Position numbers and translations under genes: made by a program. The notes under the pieces were generated by a model. It was not told where the DNA came from and made no database searches. It worked only from the letters and a program-made list of their open reading frames with translations. Positions 35,031-47,426 of a DNA stretch of 64,000 bases are shown one piece after another; within the stretch, counting starts at the first letter, position 1, and the number at the start of each line of letters is the position of its first letter. This stretch comes from Apodemus sylvaticus (taxonomy: Eukaryota > Chordata > Mammalia > Rodentia > Muridae): positions 99,103,782 through 99,167,781 of the forward strand of contig NC_067473.1 of assembly GCF_947179515.1 (NCBI RefSeq). Direction: 5' to 3'.

Positions 35031-38000
35031 TCTGCCACTCAATTAAACATCACTTTCAAGCATGGGTACTTCTTCTACAAAGTAACATTAATTTCCTTGT
35101 TTGGGAATAAAGGTAAATACTAACAGTGTGTCAGTAGTCCAGCCAGAGGGATTAAAGGTGTGTACTAAGGCTAAGTCACATCCTAATTAGAAACAGGTTC
35201 AAATATCCTCTAACAGGATCTGATGGCAAAGACCAATAAAACAAGTGACAGCTAAATCTAGAAAGAATGTGTAGTAAATGGAACACTCATATATTTCTAG
35301 TGGGAATGAAAGATCATCGAGACTCTATGGGAAACAGTGGGGCGGATCCTCAGGAAGAAGTCTACCTCAATATCCAGCTACACCACTCTTGGGCATTTAA
35401 CCAAAGATAACTTCATCCTACCACAGAGACACTTGATCAGTCATGTTAACTGCTGCTCTGTTTATACTAGCAAAAATAGAAACAACCCAGATGTCCGCAA
35501 CATAAGAATGTATAAAGAACATATACACAGATGATAAAACAACATGAAAATGCATGCAAACATTAGAAAAATCCTCCCAAATGAGGAATCCTGAACTCAG
35601 AAAGATGAATATGGAATATATCCTTTTATATGTGGATATTACCTGTGACGTCAATAATAAGCAAATTGCAGTCTGTTGGATTTCAGGAATTTCCACACCA
35701 AACATACAAACACTGATCTCAGTTAAGCAAGAATAGTTTATCAAATTTAATGATGTTAATAGTAGTCAGACCAGGGGCATAGTTCAGAACTACGTCTGAA
35801 ACTATGACATCAAACAATTCTCATGGCAGGATTTTAATAGGAAAAACAGGTTTGAAAGTTTAAAGGGCACAAAAGGGAGCAATATTTATTACATTTCGGG
35901 TTACCGGACAAAGTATATCAGCTAACCTTTAAACTGATTGGTCCTGAGTAAAATAAGGGTAAAGAGAGGAATTTCAGGACACTGAAATATCACCCCATGA
36001 TGGATTCAACCATAACTTTTGGCTTATCAATAACATTCTTCAGTGTCAGCAGTGGATAATCACTTCTAAGAAGTGGAGTCTAAGAATTTCATCTTATGAG
36101 CAAAAATGGAAACTGAATGTAAGATGGCTACAGTTATGTTAAAAGGAGCAGGCCTCAACAAAATTTATAGAAACACAGAGAGTGGATATTGAGTATGAGA
36201 CTAGGGAGCAGAGGAACAAATAAATCTCTGTCATCATAGCTGCAAAATTTTTTGACAAGGGGAACTGAACTACTGTCTTTTGAAACCAGAAAGTGTGTTT
36301 GATGCCTGGGTCAGTAATTATTGGGTCAGCAAACTTTTCAATGTAATTTTAATTTATAGAAATTATATTTATTTATATAATTTATTAAATGCTCACTCAG
36401 TCTAAGTTGGGCAAGTGGAACTAGGTATTGTTAAGAGTATAATTCTTAATATCATTTTGTAAATTCAGAATATAATAGGATGAAAGGGCTAACAGATCAG
36501 CTGGGACAGAAATGACAACAGCCATTACATGATTTTCTTTGTTGTGTGTTAAGCACGAAATTTACTAAATAATATTCACTATAGCATGTGAACTCTTTGT
36601 GACCTCTAGCCCATGGACTCTCTTTGGACTATGCATAAACCTTATCCTTCTGGGCCACTGTCCCGAATATTAGCTGCAGGTTCATGTTTGCTTCTGTACT
36701 CAATTCCTTTGTCCTCCATTGTAAAGCCCACCCCATTTTCCCCCATACTCATTGAACTTCAGGACTTCTGTGCTTTTTAACCAGCTCCTCTCTGAGATGA
36801 GTATTGTCAAATTGCTAGGGTATCAGGTACCTATTTTGCAGTGCTCATCTTGGTTTGCACATCTGTGTTGCATTCCACATGGGAGCATCCCTGTCCCATA
36901 GATCTTCTGTTCTATCATCTTGTTGATCTTTCTGTCAGAGGATACTGAGTCTCCTTTCATAATGAGAGGCCCTTCTGCTGCACTGAAGCAAAGTAACTAT
37001 GTTAATTAATAGAAAGTTAAGATATAAGTCAATAAAAAAGAGAACAAAATCAGTATAAATAAATACATGAATTAACAGAACTATATGCAAAATTAGATGA
37101 AGATGTGGAGTGTACAGTGGGGCAGAAAATTTGGACATCTGTGTAACCCAAGCTACATGTCCTAGAGGGCAGCAAACTCAAGACCCACCTGCCTCAGCTT
37201 CTTACATGTTTGGATTATTAAAATTCATCACCACGCCTGGAAGGAGTATAGTTCTTGATGCTATATACAAGGAAAGTGAAGAGCACCGAGAGCAATGGGA
37301 GCAGCTCATGGAAGCAGTCAAATAACATCATAAATGTGTATGATTGTCTCCCACCAACAATAGCCAGCCTTAAAGTAATGACTATGAGATTGGGGGATAT
37401 ATAAAAATGTATGGCTCTTGGCATGGATAGTATACACTGTATTATATAGCAATATCTTTTATTCTGGGCATAAATCAAAAATATCACCTAACTTTCCACA
37501 GTATAACAGGCCAACATACTAATTTTTAACACAAAAATCAACTAAAAGTTAGCACACCTCAAAAAGGAGGGCAAAATGTGAAGAATAACTTGTTAATTTC
37601 AGGTCATTAATATTTGTTTTGCCCTATTATCTCATCTTTGAACTGTAGCTGGTTCAGTACAGTGAATGTGTACAATAAAACAAAAGGATCCACATCTCTA
37701 TGGCAGTGACCTGGAAACAGAAATAGTGAACATAAGCTGAGGAGGAGGGGAATTGTCCATCTTTCCTTTGTCCTCCCTCTTTCCTCACTTCTTTCTTTCC
37801 TTCTCATCCTTTCGTCTTTCCTCTTCCTCCTTTCCTGGTTCTTCTCTTTCTCTCATTCTTTCCTGCCTCCCACTCCCTTCTTTCTTCCTATTCTCCACAT
37901 GTCAATGCTTCTTACTGTTCCTTCTTATCATAAGTTTTATTTTAAATTTATTTTATTACTTAATTAAAATAATACTGTCACATCCCACCTCAAAATCTTG

Positions 38001-38155
38001 CTAGGAAATCCATCCTTCCGACTAGTTAAACCTAGAAAGGAGGGCAGAAGTCTGAGAAAATAAAGAAATATTTACTTCTCAATACAACTATCTAAAGATT
38101 TAACCATCTATCTGCCAATCTTACAAATTCTCTGGGGAAAAATCAATAGTTTTGT
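35031..38155. repeat. IGKV3 duplication unit B, left part
   Basis: Corresponds to 23890-25590 of unit A. It contains the ancient L1 remnant (35217-35640), a segment absent from unit A (35446-36572), and the duplicated flank (36585-38155) with a pyrimidine-rich run near 37760-37880. It is cut at 38156 by the composite L1 and resumes at 46307. Confidence 0.85.
35641..36572. other. AT-rich stretch present only in unit B
   Basis: No gene, SINE or L1 recognised. The start (TTTCAGGAATTTCCACACC) and the run of short AT-rich sequence might be an old LTR-type insertion, but I see no clear LTR ends. It is absent from unit A by deletion there or insertion here. Confidence 0.35.
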
Positions 38156-39000
38156 TAATTAACTTTTTTATTTTCTATATTCTTTGTTTATGTTCCAAAT
38201 GATTTTCCATTTCCCAGTTGCCCCTTTCCCATAAGTTCCATAAGTCCTCTACCCTCTTTCCTTTCTCCAATCAACCCCTCCTACTTCTCTGTCTTCCTAA
38301 TCCCCTACAATGCTGCATTAAGCCTTTCCAGGACCAGGGTGCTGTCCTTTCTTCTTGGGAATCATTTGATATGCTAAATGTGTCTTCAGTATTCTAAGCT
38401 TCTGGGCTAATATCCACTTATCAGTGGCTGCATTCAATGTGTGCTCTTTAGTGATTGGGTTAGCTCACTTAGGATGATATTTTCCAGATCCAACCATTTG
38501 CCTAAGAATTTCATCAATTCATTGTTTTTAATTGCTGAGTAGTATTCCATTGTGTAAATATACCACATCTTCTGTATCTATTCCTCCACTAAGGGACATC
38601 TGGGTTCTTTCCAGCTTCTGGTTATTATATATAAGGCTGCTATGAACATAATGGAGCATGTGTCCTTGTTGCATGCTGGGGAATCCTCTGGGTATATGCC
38701 CATACAGGAGGGTTCTCTGGAAGTGTTATACCCAGTTTTCTGAGGAACTGCCAGACTAATTTCCAGAATGGTTTTACCAATGTGAAATCCCAACAGCAAT
38801 GGAGGAGTGTTCTTCTTTCTCCTCATCCTTGTCTATACCTGCTGTCTCTTGTGTTTTTAATCTTAGCCATTCTGACTGGAGTGAGGTGAAATCTCAGGGT
38901 TGTTTTGATTTGCATTTCCCTAATGACTAAAAATGCTGAAGATTTCTTAAGGTGCTTCTCAGCCATTCAAATTTCTTCAGGTGAAAACTCTATGTTTCCC

Positions 39001-40697
39001 TCTGTACCCCATTTTTTATTCAATATATTTTTTATTTACATTTCAAATGATTTCCCCTTTTCTGGCCCTCACTACCCGAAAGTCACATAAGTCCCCTTCC
39101 CTCCCCCTGTTCTCCCACCCACACGTTCCCACTTCCCTGCTCTGGTTTTGCTTTATGCTGCTACACTGAGTCTTTCCAGAACCAGGGGCCACTCCTCCTT
39201 TCTTCTTGTACCTCATTTGATGTGTGGATTAGGTGTTGGGTATTCCAGGTTTCTAGGCTAATAGCCACTTATTAGTGAGTGCATACCATGATTAATCTTT
39301 TGAGACTTGGTTACTTCACTTAGTATGATTTTTCTCTACCTCCATTCACTTGCCTAATAATTTCATGAATTCATTGTTTCTAATGGCTGAATAGTACTCC
39401 ATTGTGTATATATGCTGGGGAATCCTCTGGGTATATGCCCAGGAGTGGTGTAGCAGTGAGGTGTCCAGTTTTCTGAGGAACCCCCAGACTGATTTCCAGA
39501 GTGTTTGTACCAATTTGCAACCCCACCAGCAGTGGAGGAGTGTTTCTTTTTCTCCATATCCTTGCCAATACCTGCTGTCTCCTGAATTTTCAATCTTAGC
39601 CATTCTGATTGACTTAAGGTGAAATCTCAGGGATGTTTTGATTTGAATTTCCCTGATGACCAATGAAGTTGAGCATTTTTAAGCTGTTTCTCTGCCATCC
39701 AAAGTTCTTCAGGTGAAAATTCTTTGTTTAATTCTGTACCCCATTTTTAATAGGGTTATTTGTCTTTCTGGGGTCTAACTTATTGAGTTCTTTATATATA
39801 TTGGATATTAGCCCTCTATCTGATGTAGTGTTAGTGAAGATCTTTTCCCAATATGTTGGTTGCTGATTTGTCCTTTTGATGGTGTCCTTTGTCTTACAGA
39901 AACTTTGTAATTTTATGAGGTCCCATTTGTCAATTCATGATCTTAGAGAATACACTATTGGTGTTCTGTTCAGGAACTTTCCCCCTGTACCAATGTCCTC
40001 AAGGGTCTTCCCCAGTTTCTTTTCTATTAGCTACAGAGTGTCTGGCTTTATGTGTAGGTCCTTGATCCATTTGGAGTTGAGCTTAGTACAAGGAGACAAG
40101 GATGGATCAATTTGCATTCTTCTACATACTGACCTCCAGTTGAACCAGCACCATTTGTTGAAAAGGTTATCTTTTTACCATTGGATGTTTTCTGCCCCTT
40201 TGTCAAGGATCAAGTGGCCGTAGGTGTGTGGCTTCATTTCTGAATCTTCAATCCTGTTCCATTGATTTGCTTGCCTGTCACTGTACCAATACCATGTAGT
40301 ATTTCACACTATTATTCTGTAGTGTTGCTTGAGGTCAGGGATACTGATTCCCCCAGAATTTCTTTTGTTGTTGAGAATAGTTTTAGCTATCCTGGGTTTT
40401 TTGTTATTCCAGATGAATTTGAGAATTGCTCTTTCTAATTCTATGAAGAATTGATTTGGGATTTTGATGGGTATTGTGTTGAATCTGTATATTGCTTTTG
40501 GCAAAATGGTCATTTTAACTATATTAATCCTGCTGATGCATGAGCATGGGAGGTTTTTCCATTTTTTCAGGTCTTCTTCCATTTCCTTCTTCAGAGTCTT
40601 GAAATTCTTGTCATACAGATCTTTTACATGATTGGTAAGTCACCCCAAGGTACTTTATTCTGTTTGTGGCTATTGTGAATGTCTGTACCCCATTTTT
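39001..40697 (-). mobile_element. Nested L1 with 16-bp TSD
   Basis: TCTGTACCCCATTTTT at 39001-39016 and 40682-40697 flanks a 5'-truncated minus-strand L1 of the younger type (3' UTR from 39019; ORF2 up to about 40680). The target is the L1-conserved CTCTGTACCCCATTTTT segment of the host L1, which gives continuous L1 sequence once the insert is removed. Confidence 0.9.
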
Positions 40698-43600
40698 ACT
40701 AGGGTTATTTGGCTCTCTGGCATCTACCCTCCTGAGATCTTTGTATATACTGGATATTAGCCCTCTGTCGGATGTAGGGTTGCTGAACATTTTTTTCCCA
40801 TTTTGTGGGTTGCCCTTTTGACTGATTGACAGTGTCCTTTGCTTTACAGAAACTTTGTAATTTTATGAGGTCCCATTTGTCAATTCTTGATCTTAGAGAA
40901 TAAGTTATTGGTGTTCTGTTCAGGAACTTTTCCCCTGTACCAATATCCAAAAGGATCTTGCCCAGTTTCTTTTCTGTTGGTTTCAGTGTGTCTGGTTTTA
41001 TGTGGAGGTCCTTGATCCACTTAGAGTTGAGTTTAGTATGAGGAGATAAGAATGGTTCAATTCTCATTCTTCTGCAAGCTGACCTCCAGTTGAGCTAGCA
41101 CCATTTGTTGAAAAGGCTATCTTTTTTCCACTGGATGGTTTTAGCTCCTTTGTCAAAGATCAAGCGACCATAGGTGTGTGGGTTCATTTCTGGATCTTTG
41201 ATCTTATTACATTGATCTACCTGCCTGTCACTGTACCAATGCCATGCAGTTTTTAACACTGTTACTATGTATTAATGTTTGAGGTCTGGGATACTGATTC
41301 CTACAGAAGTTCTTTTACTGTTGAGAATAGTTTTAGCTGTCCAGGGCTTTTTGTTATTCCAGATGAATTTCAGAATTGCTCTTTCTAACTCTATGAAGAA
41401 CTAAGTTGGGATTTTGATGGGGATTGCATTGAATCTGTATATTGATTTTGGCAAGATGGCCATTTTTACTATACTAATCCTGCCAATCCACGAGCATGGG
41501 AGATTTTTTCCATTTTCCAAGGTTTTCTTTGATTTCCTTCTTAAGAGACCTGAAGTTCTTGTCATACAGATCTTTCATTTTTTTTGTTTAGAGTCACCCC
41601 AAGACATTTTATATTGTTTGTAGCTATTGTGAAGGGTGTCATTTCCCTAATTTCTTTCTCAACCTGTTTATCCTTTGAAGTATAGGAAGGCTACTGATTG
41701 ACTTGTCTTAATTTTATAACCATCCACTTTGCTGAAGTTTTAACAGTTGTAGGAGTTTTCTGGTGGAGTATTTTGGGTCACTTATGTATACTATCATATC
41801 ATCTGCAAATAGTGATAATTTGACTTTTTCCTTTCCAATTTTTATTCTTTTGACCTCCTTATGTTGTTGAATTGCACTAGCTAGAACTTCAAGCACTAAA
41901 TTGAAAAGATATGGGGAGAGAGGGGGCAGCCTTGTCTAGTCCCTGAATTTAGTGGGATTGCTTCAAGTTTCTCTCCATTTAGTTTGATGTTGGCTACCGA
42001 TTTGCTGTATATTGCTTTTACTATGTTTAGGTATGAGCCTTGAATTCCTGTTCTTTCCAAAACTTTAAGCATGAAAGGATGCTGAATTTTGTCAAATGCT
42101 TTTTCAGCATCTAATGAAATGACCATGTGTTTTTTTTTTCTTTGAGTTTGTTTATGTGGTTGATTGTATTGATGGCTTTCCATATATTGATCCATCCCAG
42201 CATCCCTGGGATGAAGGCTACTTGATCATGGTGAATGATCATTTTGATGTGTTCTTGGATTCGATTAGCAAGAATTTTGTTGAATATTTTTGCATTGATA
42301 TTCATAAGGGATATTGCCCTGTAGTTCTACTTCTTTGTTGGATCTTTGTGTAGTTTTGGTATTAGTGTAATTGCGGCTTTGTGGAACAAGTTGGGTAGTG
42401 CTCCTTCTGTTTCTATTTGTGGAATAATTTAAAGAGTATTTGTGTTCAGTCTTCTTTGAAGGTCTGAGAGAATTCTGCACTAAAACCATCTGGTCCTGTG
42501 CTTATTTTGGTTGGAAGGATTTCTATGACCTCTTCTATTTCTTTAGGGGTTATGGGACTGTTTAAATGACCTATTTGATTCTGATTTAATTTTGGTATTT
42601 GATATCTGTCTAAGAAATTGTCCATTTCCTCCAGATTTTCCAGTTGTATTGAGTACAGGCTTTTATAGTAGGATCTAATAATTTTTTGAATTTCCTCACT
42701 TTCTGTTGTTATATCTCCCTTTTCATTTCTAATTTTGTTAATTTGGATACTGTCTCTGTACCCTTTGGTCAGTCTGGCTAAGGGATGATATATCTTGTTG
42801 ATTTTCTCAAAGAACCAGCTCCTGGTTTTGTGGATTCTTTGTATGGTTCTATTTGTTTCTACTTGATTGATTTCAGCCCTGAGTTTGATGATTTCCTGTC
42901 TTCTACTCCTCCTGGGTGAATTAGTTTCTTTTTGCTCCAGGGATTTCAGGTGTTCCATTAAGCTCCTAGTGTAGTATTGAAGTCACCCACAATTATTGTG
43001 TTAGGTACAATGTGTGCTTTCACCTTTAGTAAAGTTTCTTTTACAAATGAGGGTACCCTTGCATTTGGAGCATAGATTTTCAGGTTTGACAGTTCTTCTT
43101 GGTGTATTTTTCCTTTGACCAGCAAGAAGTGTCCTTCTGTGTCTCTTTTGATGACATTAGGTTGAAAATTAATTTTATCTAATATTAGAATGGCAACTCC
43201 GGCTTGTTTCCTGAGACCATTTGCTTGTAGAATTGTCCTCCAGCCTTTTACTCTAAGGTAGTTTTTGTCTTTGACACTGAAGTGTGTTTCCTGTATGCAG
43301 GAAAATGTAGGGTCCCATTTATGTATCCAGTCTCTTAGTCTATGTCTTTTTATTGGGGAATTGAGTCCATTGATGTTAAGAGATATTAAGGAATAGTGAT
43401 TATTACTTCCTGTTATAGTTTTACTGTGTTCCTGTTTAGTTTGTTTTCCTGATCTGTCCATTGAGAAGAGTGGAGTGTTGAGGTCACCCACAATTATTGT
43501 GTTAGGGGCAGTGTGTGCTTTGAGCTTTAGTAAAGTTTCTTTTACAATGGAGTTTTCTTTTATAAAGAGATATATAACAACTGAAACTGAGGAAATTCAA

Positions 43601-44005
43601 AAATTCTTCAGATCCTATACAAAACCCTATACTCAACAAAACTGTAAAATCTGCCCTTGCATATAGATGTTCAGGGTGGAGAGTTCTTGTTGAATTTTTC
43701 CCTTGACAAGTAAGAAGGGTCCTTCCGTTTCTCTTTTGATGGCTTTAGGTTGAAAGTCAATTTTATTTGATATTAGAATGGCTACTCTGGCTTGTTTTTT
43801 AAGACCATTTGATTGTAAAATTGTTTTCCAGCCTTTTACTCTGAGATAGTGTTTGTCTTTGCCACTCAGGTGTGTTTCCTGTAAGCCACAAAATGTAGGG
43901 TCCTCTTTATATATCCAATCTGTTAGTCTATGTCTTTTTATTGGGGAATTGAGTTCATTGATGTTAAGAGATGTTAAGGAATAGTGATTATTACTTCCTG
44001 TTATT
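40682..44005 (-). pseudogene. L1 ORF2, rearranged and broken
   Basis: From high to low coordinates: endonuclease copy 1 (about 44005-43655), an inverted 110-bp ORF2 fragment (about 43545-43655), the rest of endonuclease copy 1, a second endonuclease copy (about 43417-42960), a deletion, then linker and RT (42958-41700; TGPDGFSAEF, DAEKAFDK, TRQGCPLSP, FADD near 41805) and C-terminal parts to 40705. Many stops and frameshifts. The ORF2 start codon is lost. Confidence 0.8.
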
Positions 44006-44062
44006 TTTATGTTATTTTTAAATTTGAGTGGTTATCTTCTTTTGGGTTTGATGAAAGAAGGT

Positions 44063-45264
44063 TACTATTTTGCTTTTTCCAGGGTGTAGTTTCCCTCCTT
44101 GTATTGGTGTTTTCCACCTATTATTTTGAGTTTGTGGAAATATATTGTGTAAATTTGTTTTTATCATGGAATGTATTTGTTTCTTCATCTATAGTGATTG
44201 AGAGTTTTGCTGAGTATAGTAGTCTTGGCTGGCAATTTTGTTCTTTTAGAGTCTGTATCAAATCTGCCCAGGATCTTCTAGCTTCTGGTGAGAAGTCTGG
44301 TGTAATTCTGATAGGACTTCCTTTATATGTTACTTGGCCTTTTTCTCTTACTGCCTTTAATATTCTTTCTTTGTTTAGTAAATTTGGGGTTTTGATTATT
44401 ATGTGTTAGCAGGTATTTTTGTTCTGGTCCAGTCTGTTTGGAGTTTGTAGGCTTCTTGTCTATTCATGGGCAACTCTCTTTAGGTTAGGGAAGTTTTCTT
44501 CCATAATATTGTTGAAGATATTTGCTAGCACTTTAAGTTGTAAATCTTCACTCTCATCTATATCTATAATCCTTAGGTTTGGTCTTCTCATTGTGTCCTG
44601 GATTTCCTGGATGTTTTGGGTTACAAGCTTTTTGCTTTTTGCATTTTTTTTTGACTGTTGTGTCCATGGTTTCTATGGTATCATTGGCATCTGAGATTCT
44701 TTCTTCTATCTCTTGTATTCTGTTGTTGATATTTGCATATATGGTCCCTGATTTCTTCCCAAGGTTTTCTATCTCCAAAATTGTCTCCCTTTTTGATTGC
44801 TTAGTTCTTTCTACTTCTGTTTTTTATATCCTGGATGGTTTTTCTCAGTTCCTTCCCTTGTTTGTGTTTTACTTTATATTTTTAAAAGACTTTTGTGTTT
44901 CCTCTTTAATGACTTCTGCCTGTTGACTCAATTTCTCCTGCATTTCCTTATGTGATTTTGGCATTTCCTCTTCATTGGCTACTATCTGTTGACCCATATT
45001 CTCCTGAATTTCTTTAAGTGATTTTTGCGTTTCCCTTATAAGGGCTTCTAACTTATTCATGTTCCCCTGTATTTCTTTAAGAGATTTATTTATGTCCTTT
45101 TTGTGATCCTCTAACACCATCATGACCAGTGATTTTAAATCCAAATCTTGCTTTTCTGGTGTGTTGGGGTATCCAGGACTTGCTGTTGTTGGAGAATTGG
45201 GTTCAGATGCTGCCATATTGCCTTGATTTCTGTTAGTAACATTCCCGCGTTTGTCTTTTGCCAT
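44063..45264 (-). pseudogene. L1 ORF1, frameshifted
   Basis: Starts MAKDKRGNVTNRNQGNMAAS at 45264 and stays open for 131 codons, covering the N-terminus and coiled coil with ETQKSLKE blocks. Frameshifts near 44870 and later break the rest (44554-44778 encodes the end of the coiled coil; the RRM and C-terminal parts follow in other frames). It is more diverged than the 20113-21318 copy, so it comes from a different L1 subfamily. Confidence 0.85.
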
Positions 45265-46306
45265 CTGGTTATCTCTGGCATTATTTGTCCTGCTGTCACT
45301 GGCTGGTGCTTTAACCTCCTGTGGGCCTATTAGACTATTTCCCCACCACTGGATGACTGGGTTTCCCCTGGCACAGATGGCTGACGTGCTGCCCCACTCG
45401 TGGTTGCTGTTGAAACCCTAGTGTGCCTTGTCCCAAGCAATACTATACTCAGGTTGTCTCTGTGTACCTGGTGTTGCCTGTCTAGTCCACCCAGTAGTGA
45501 AGATGGTGAATGGCGTGAGGACCCTCTCCAAGCACCAATCACTCTGCAGGCAAATGGCCCAGGACAGGGCTTGGTACCAGATTTCAAATGCTCTGCTGAT
45601 GCTGGTTCTCGGATGCCCCACTTCTACTGAATAACCTTCTGCTGCCCGTTCTCGAGAGAGAATCAGGAAGTAGGATCTTCCCATGTCAGATGTGGCACAG
45701 ATCTACCACATCCGATGGAAAGGGGCAGAGGTGATTAACCTGCTCCTGCCGGTTCTCTAGAGAGTATCAGGAAGTGAGATCTTCCCCATGTCAGATGTGG
45801 CACAGGTCTCTGGCTGAGCTCGCTGCTTGGTAACAGGAGCTAAGATGATGGAAACCTCAGAAAGCAGGGCTCCTTCTAACCATGGGACTCCCTGCAGGTC
45901 AGACGCTCCCCTGCAGGATATATGCCCAGACAGCTGTAGAGCTGCCCAGCTTCTTCGCGTGGAAGGAACCCAGGTTTTCTGCATCTCAAATGACCCCCCC
46001 CCCACTCCAGTGCTCCCTGTGCACCCGGCCAAGCTGGCTGCTTGGCCACTGGAGCCAAGATGGTGGCAACCTCAGACCACAGGGCTCTGTCTAACCGCAG
46101 GACTCCCTGCAGGTCAGATGTTCCCCCACAGCATAAGTACCCAGGCAGCTATAGAGCTGCCTGGCTCCCTCATGTGGAAGGAACCCATGCCAGCTGTGTC
46201 CTGAGCAATCCTTCACTCTGGTGTCCTCTGCATACCTGGCTGAGCTGGCCACTTTGTCACAGGAGCCAAGATGGTGGCAACCTCAGACCACAGGGCTCAG
46301 TCTCAC
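45265..46306 (-). promoter_or_regulatory. L1 5' UTR with about 212-bp monomers
   Basis: A non-monomer tether (about 45265-45836), then two full tandem monomers (45837-46051 and 46052-46262, 215 and 211 bp) and a partial one (46263-46306). Each boundary carries GCCAAGATGGTGGC or a variant, the reverse complement of a YY1 site. Monomer length and YY1 placement match the known mouse A/F/Tf monomer promoters in style. A separate pair of similar about 100-bp segments lies at 45650 and 45750. Confidence 0.82.
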
Positions 46307-46320
46307 TAATTATCTTTTTA

Positions 46321-46510
46321 TCGCCATGAAAAAACACAAGATATCTGTTGTTTAATAATTGTGGATATTTTGAAGAACTACACAAAAGATGTATCTGGGC
46401 ACATCTCTGTTACAGGCATATTTCCTTCATTTTTGAACTACTGCATACCCTGTAATATTATTTCTGTTCAGTAAAAAAATTTCCACATACTGATTTTATT
46501 TGAAGACAAT
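46321..46510. repeat. Unit B resumes after L1
   Basis: Continues the duplicated flank; matches 25608-25797 in unit A. Non-coding. Confidence 0.85.
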
Positions 46511-46830
46511 GGGCCGGCATGGTGGATCTATGGGCAAAGTTCTTGGCCCCATAGGCGTGAGGACCTGGCTCACATCCCAGGTACCCACAAAAATACAGAC
46601 ACAGAAGCAATATGGACTGTATTGGGAATGATGCTGTGGCAAGATGAGAGACAAAAACAAGAGAATCCCACAAGATCCTGATCTAAAAATCATTTCATGA
46701 GTAGGAGTGAACAATAGTCCTTGTCTCAGATCTACACCCAAACTTGTCTTCTGATCTCCACCCACACACCATGGCAAGAGAACTTGCCCTTCAAACATAA
46801 ACATGAACAAATATACAAACATACAAAGAC
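46511..46830 (+). mobile_element. B2/B3-like SINE (unit B)
   Basis: Paralogue of 25798-26110, starting GGGCCGGCATGGTGGATC. It was present before the duplication. Confidence 0.7.
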
Positions 46831-47089
46831 ACATCATACACATGGATCTAAATCATGTATTTAAAACAATAAGGTACTATATCAAGAATTACATAACTCT
46901 TTTTCATTGAATCATTTTTCTCTATTCACTTTCAGATAATACTTTTATTGGGTATGTAAAATTTTGAAGGATCAAGTTGTTCTTGAAATAATTTACATTA
47001 TCTACATAGTGCATCCACAATTCACTCCCCACCTAACACCTCAAATAGCACAGAAGGTAAATATTTAATAGAATAGAACACAAGAAAAA

Positions 47090-47210
47090 GCTGAGTGGTG
47101 ATGATGCACACCTTTAATCAGAGCATTCCAGAGGCAAAGATGGGAGGATCTGGTCTACAAAATAAGTTTCAAGACAACCAAAAAGATAGAAAAATTCTGT
47201 CTCACAAAAA
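47090..47210 (+). mobile_element. Old B1 SINE (unit B)
   Basis: Paralogue of 26384-26506, with GCTGAGTGGTGATGATGCAC at the start and CTGTCTCACAAAAA at the end. It lies about 125 bp before the V-B octamer. Confidence 0.85.
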
Positions 47211-47334
47211 TGTATTTAGAAGGGTTCTTTAAGACATATGTGATGCTCTAATAAATTTCCTACTGACACCAACTCCCTGTGGGTGAAACAGGAGCAGGTG
47301 CCCTGTGAGCAGCAGTACATGTTCTGCTGAGCTG

Positions 47335-47378
47335 ATTTGCATATGGAGTCATTATCCAACAGCCCAGGCTCCTTTAAG
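47335..47378 (+). promoter_or_regulatory. V-B kappa promoter (octamer, weak TATA)
   Basis: Perfect octamer ATTTGCAT at 47335-47342. The TATA position has TTTAAG (47373-47378) where V-A has TATAAG, with the same 38-bp spacing and the same 92-bp distance from octamer to ATG. The weaker TATA might lower transcription, but many V-kappa promoters rely mainly on the octamer. Confidence 0.88.
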
Positions 47379-47426
47379 AGCAGCTGCCAGGAACCTAAGA
47401 AGCATCCTCTCTTCCAGCTCTCAAAG

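Larger units (their letters stand above)
38156..46320 (-). mobile_element. L1: Composite minus-strand L1 inside unit B
   Basis: The left flank reads TAATTAACTTTTTTAT (38156 on) and the right flank TAATTATCTTTTTA (46307-46320), a near-perfect target duplication in sequence that is uninterrupted in unit A at about 25594-25607. Between them is one L1 (38170-39016, then 40682-46306) with 3' UTR, ORF2, ORF1 (44063-45264) and a monomer-type 5' UTR, and a second, nested L1 (39017-40681). It has rearrangements in the endonuclease region. It separates V-B's upstream flank and lies about 1 kb upstream of the V-B promoter, with its own promoter end nearest to V-B and pointing away. Confidence 0.88.

Noticed and set aside
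45837..46306. Possible CRISPR-like or satellite array
   Set aside because: Only two and a part units of about 212 bp, directly 5' of an L1 ORF1 and with YY1 sites; this is an L1 promoter array.
38156..46320. Two separate V units considered for 35.0-38.2 kb and 46.3-48.8 kb
   Set aside because: The flanks join seamlessly relative to unit A once the L1 complex and one target-site copy are removed, so they are one unit split by insertion.
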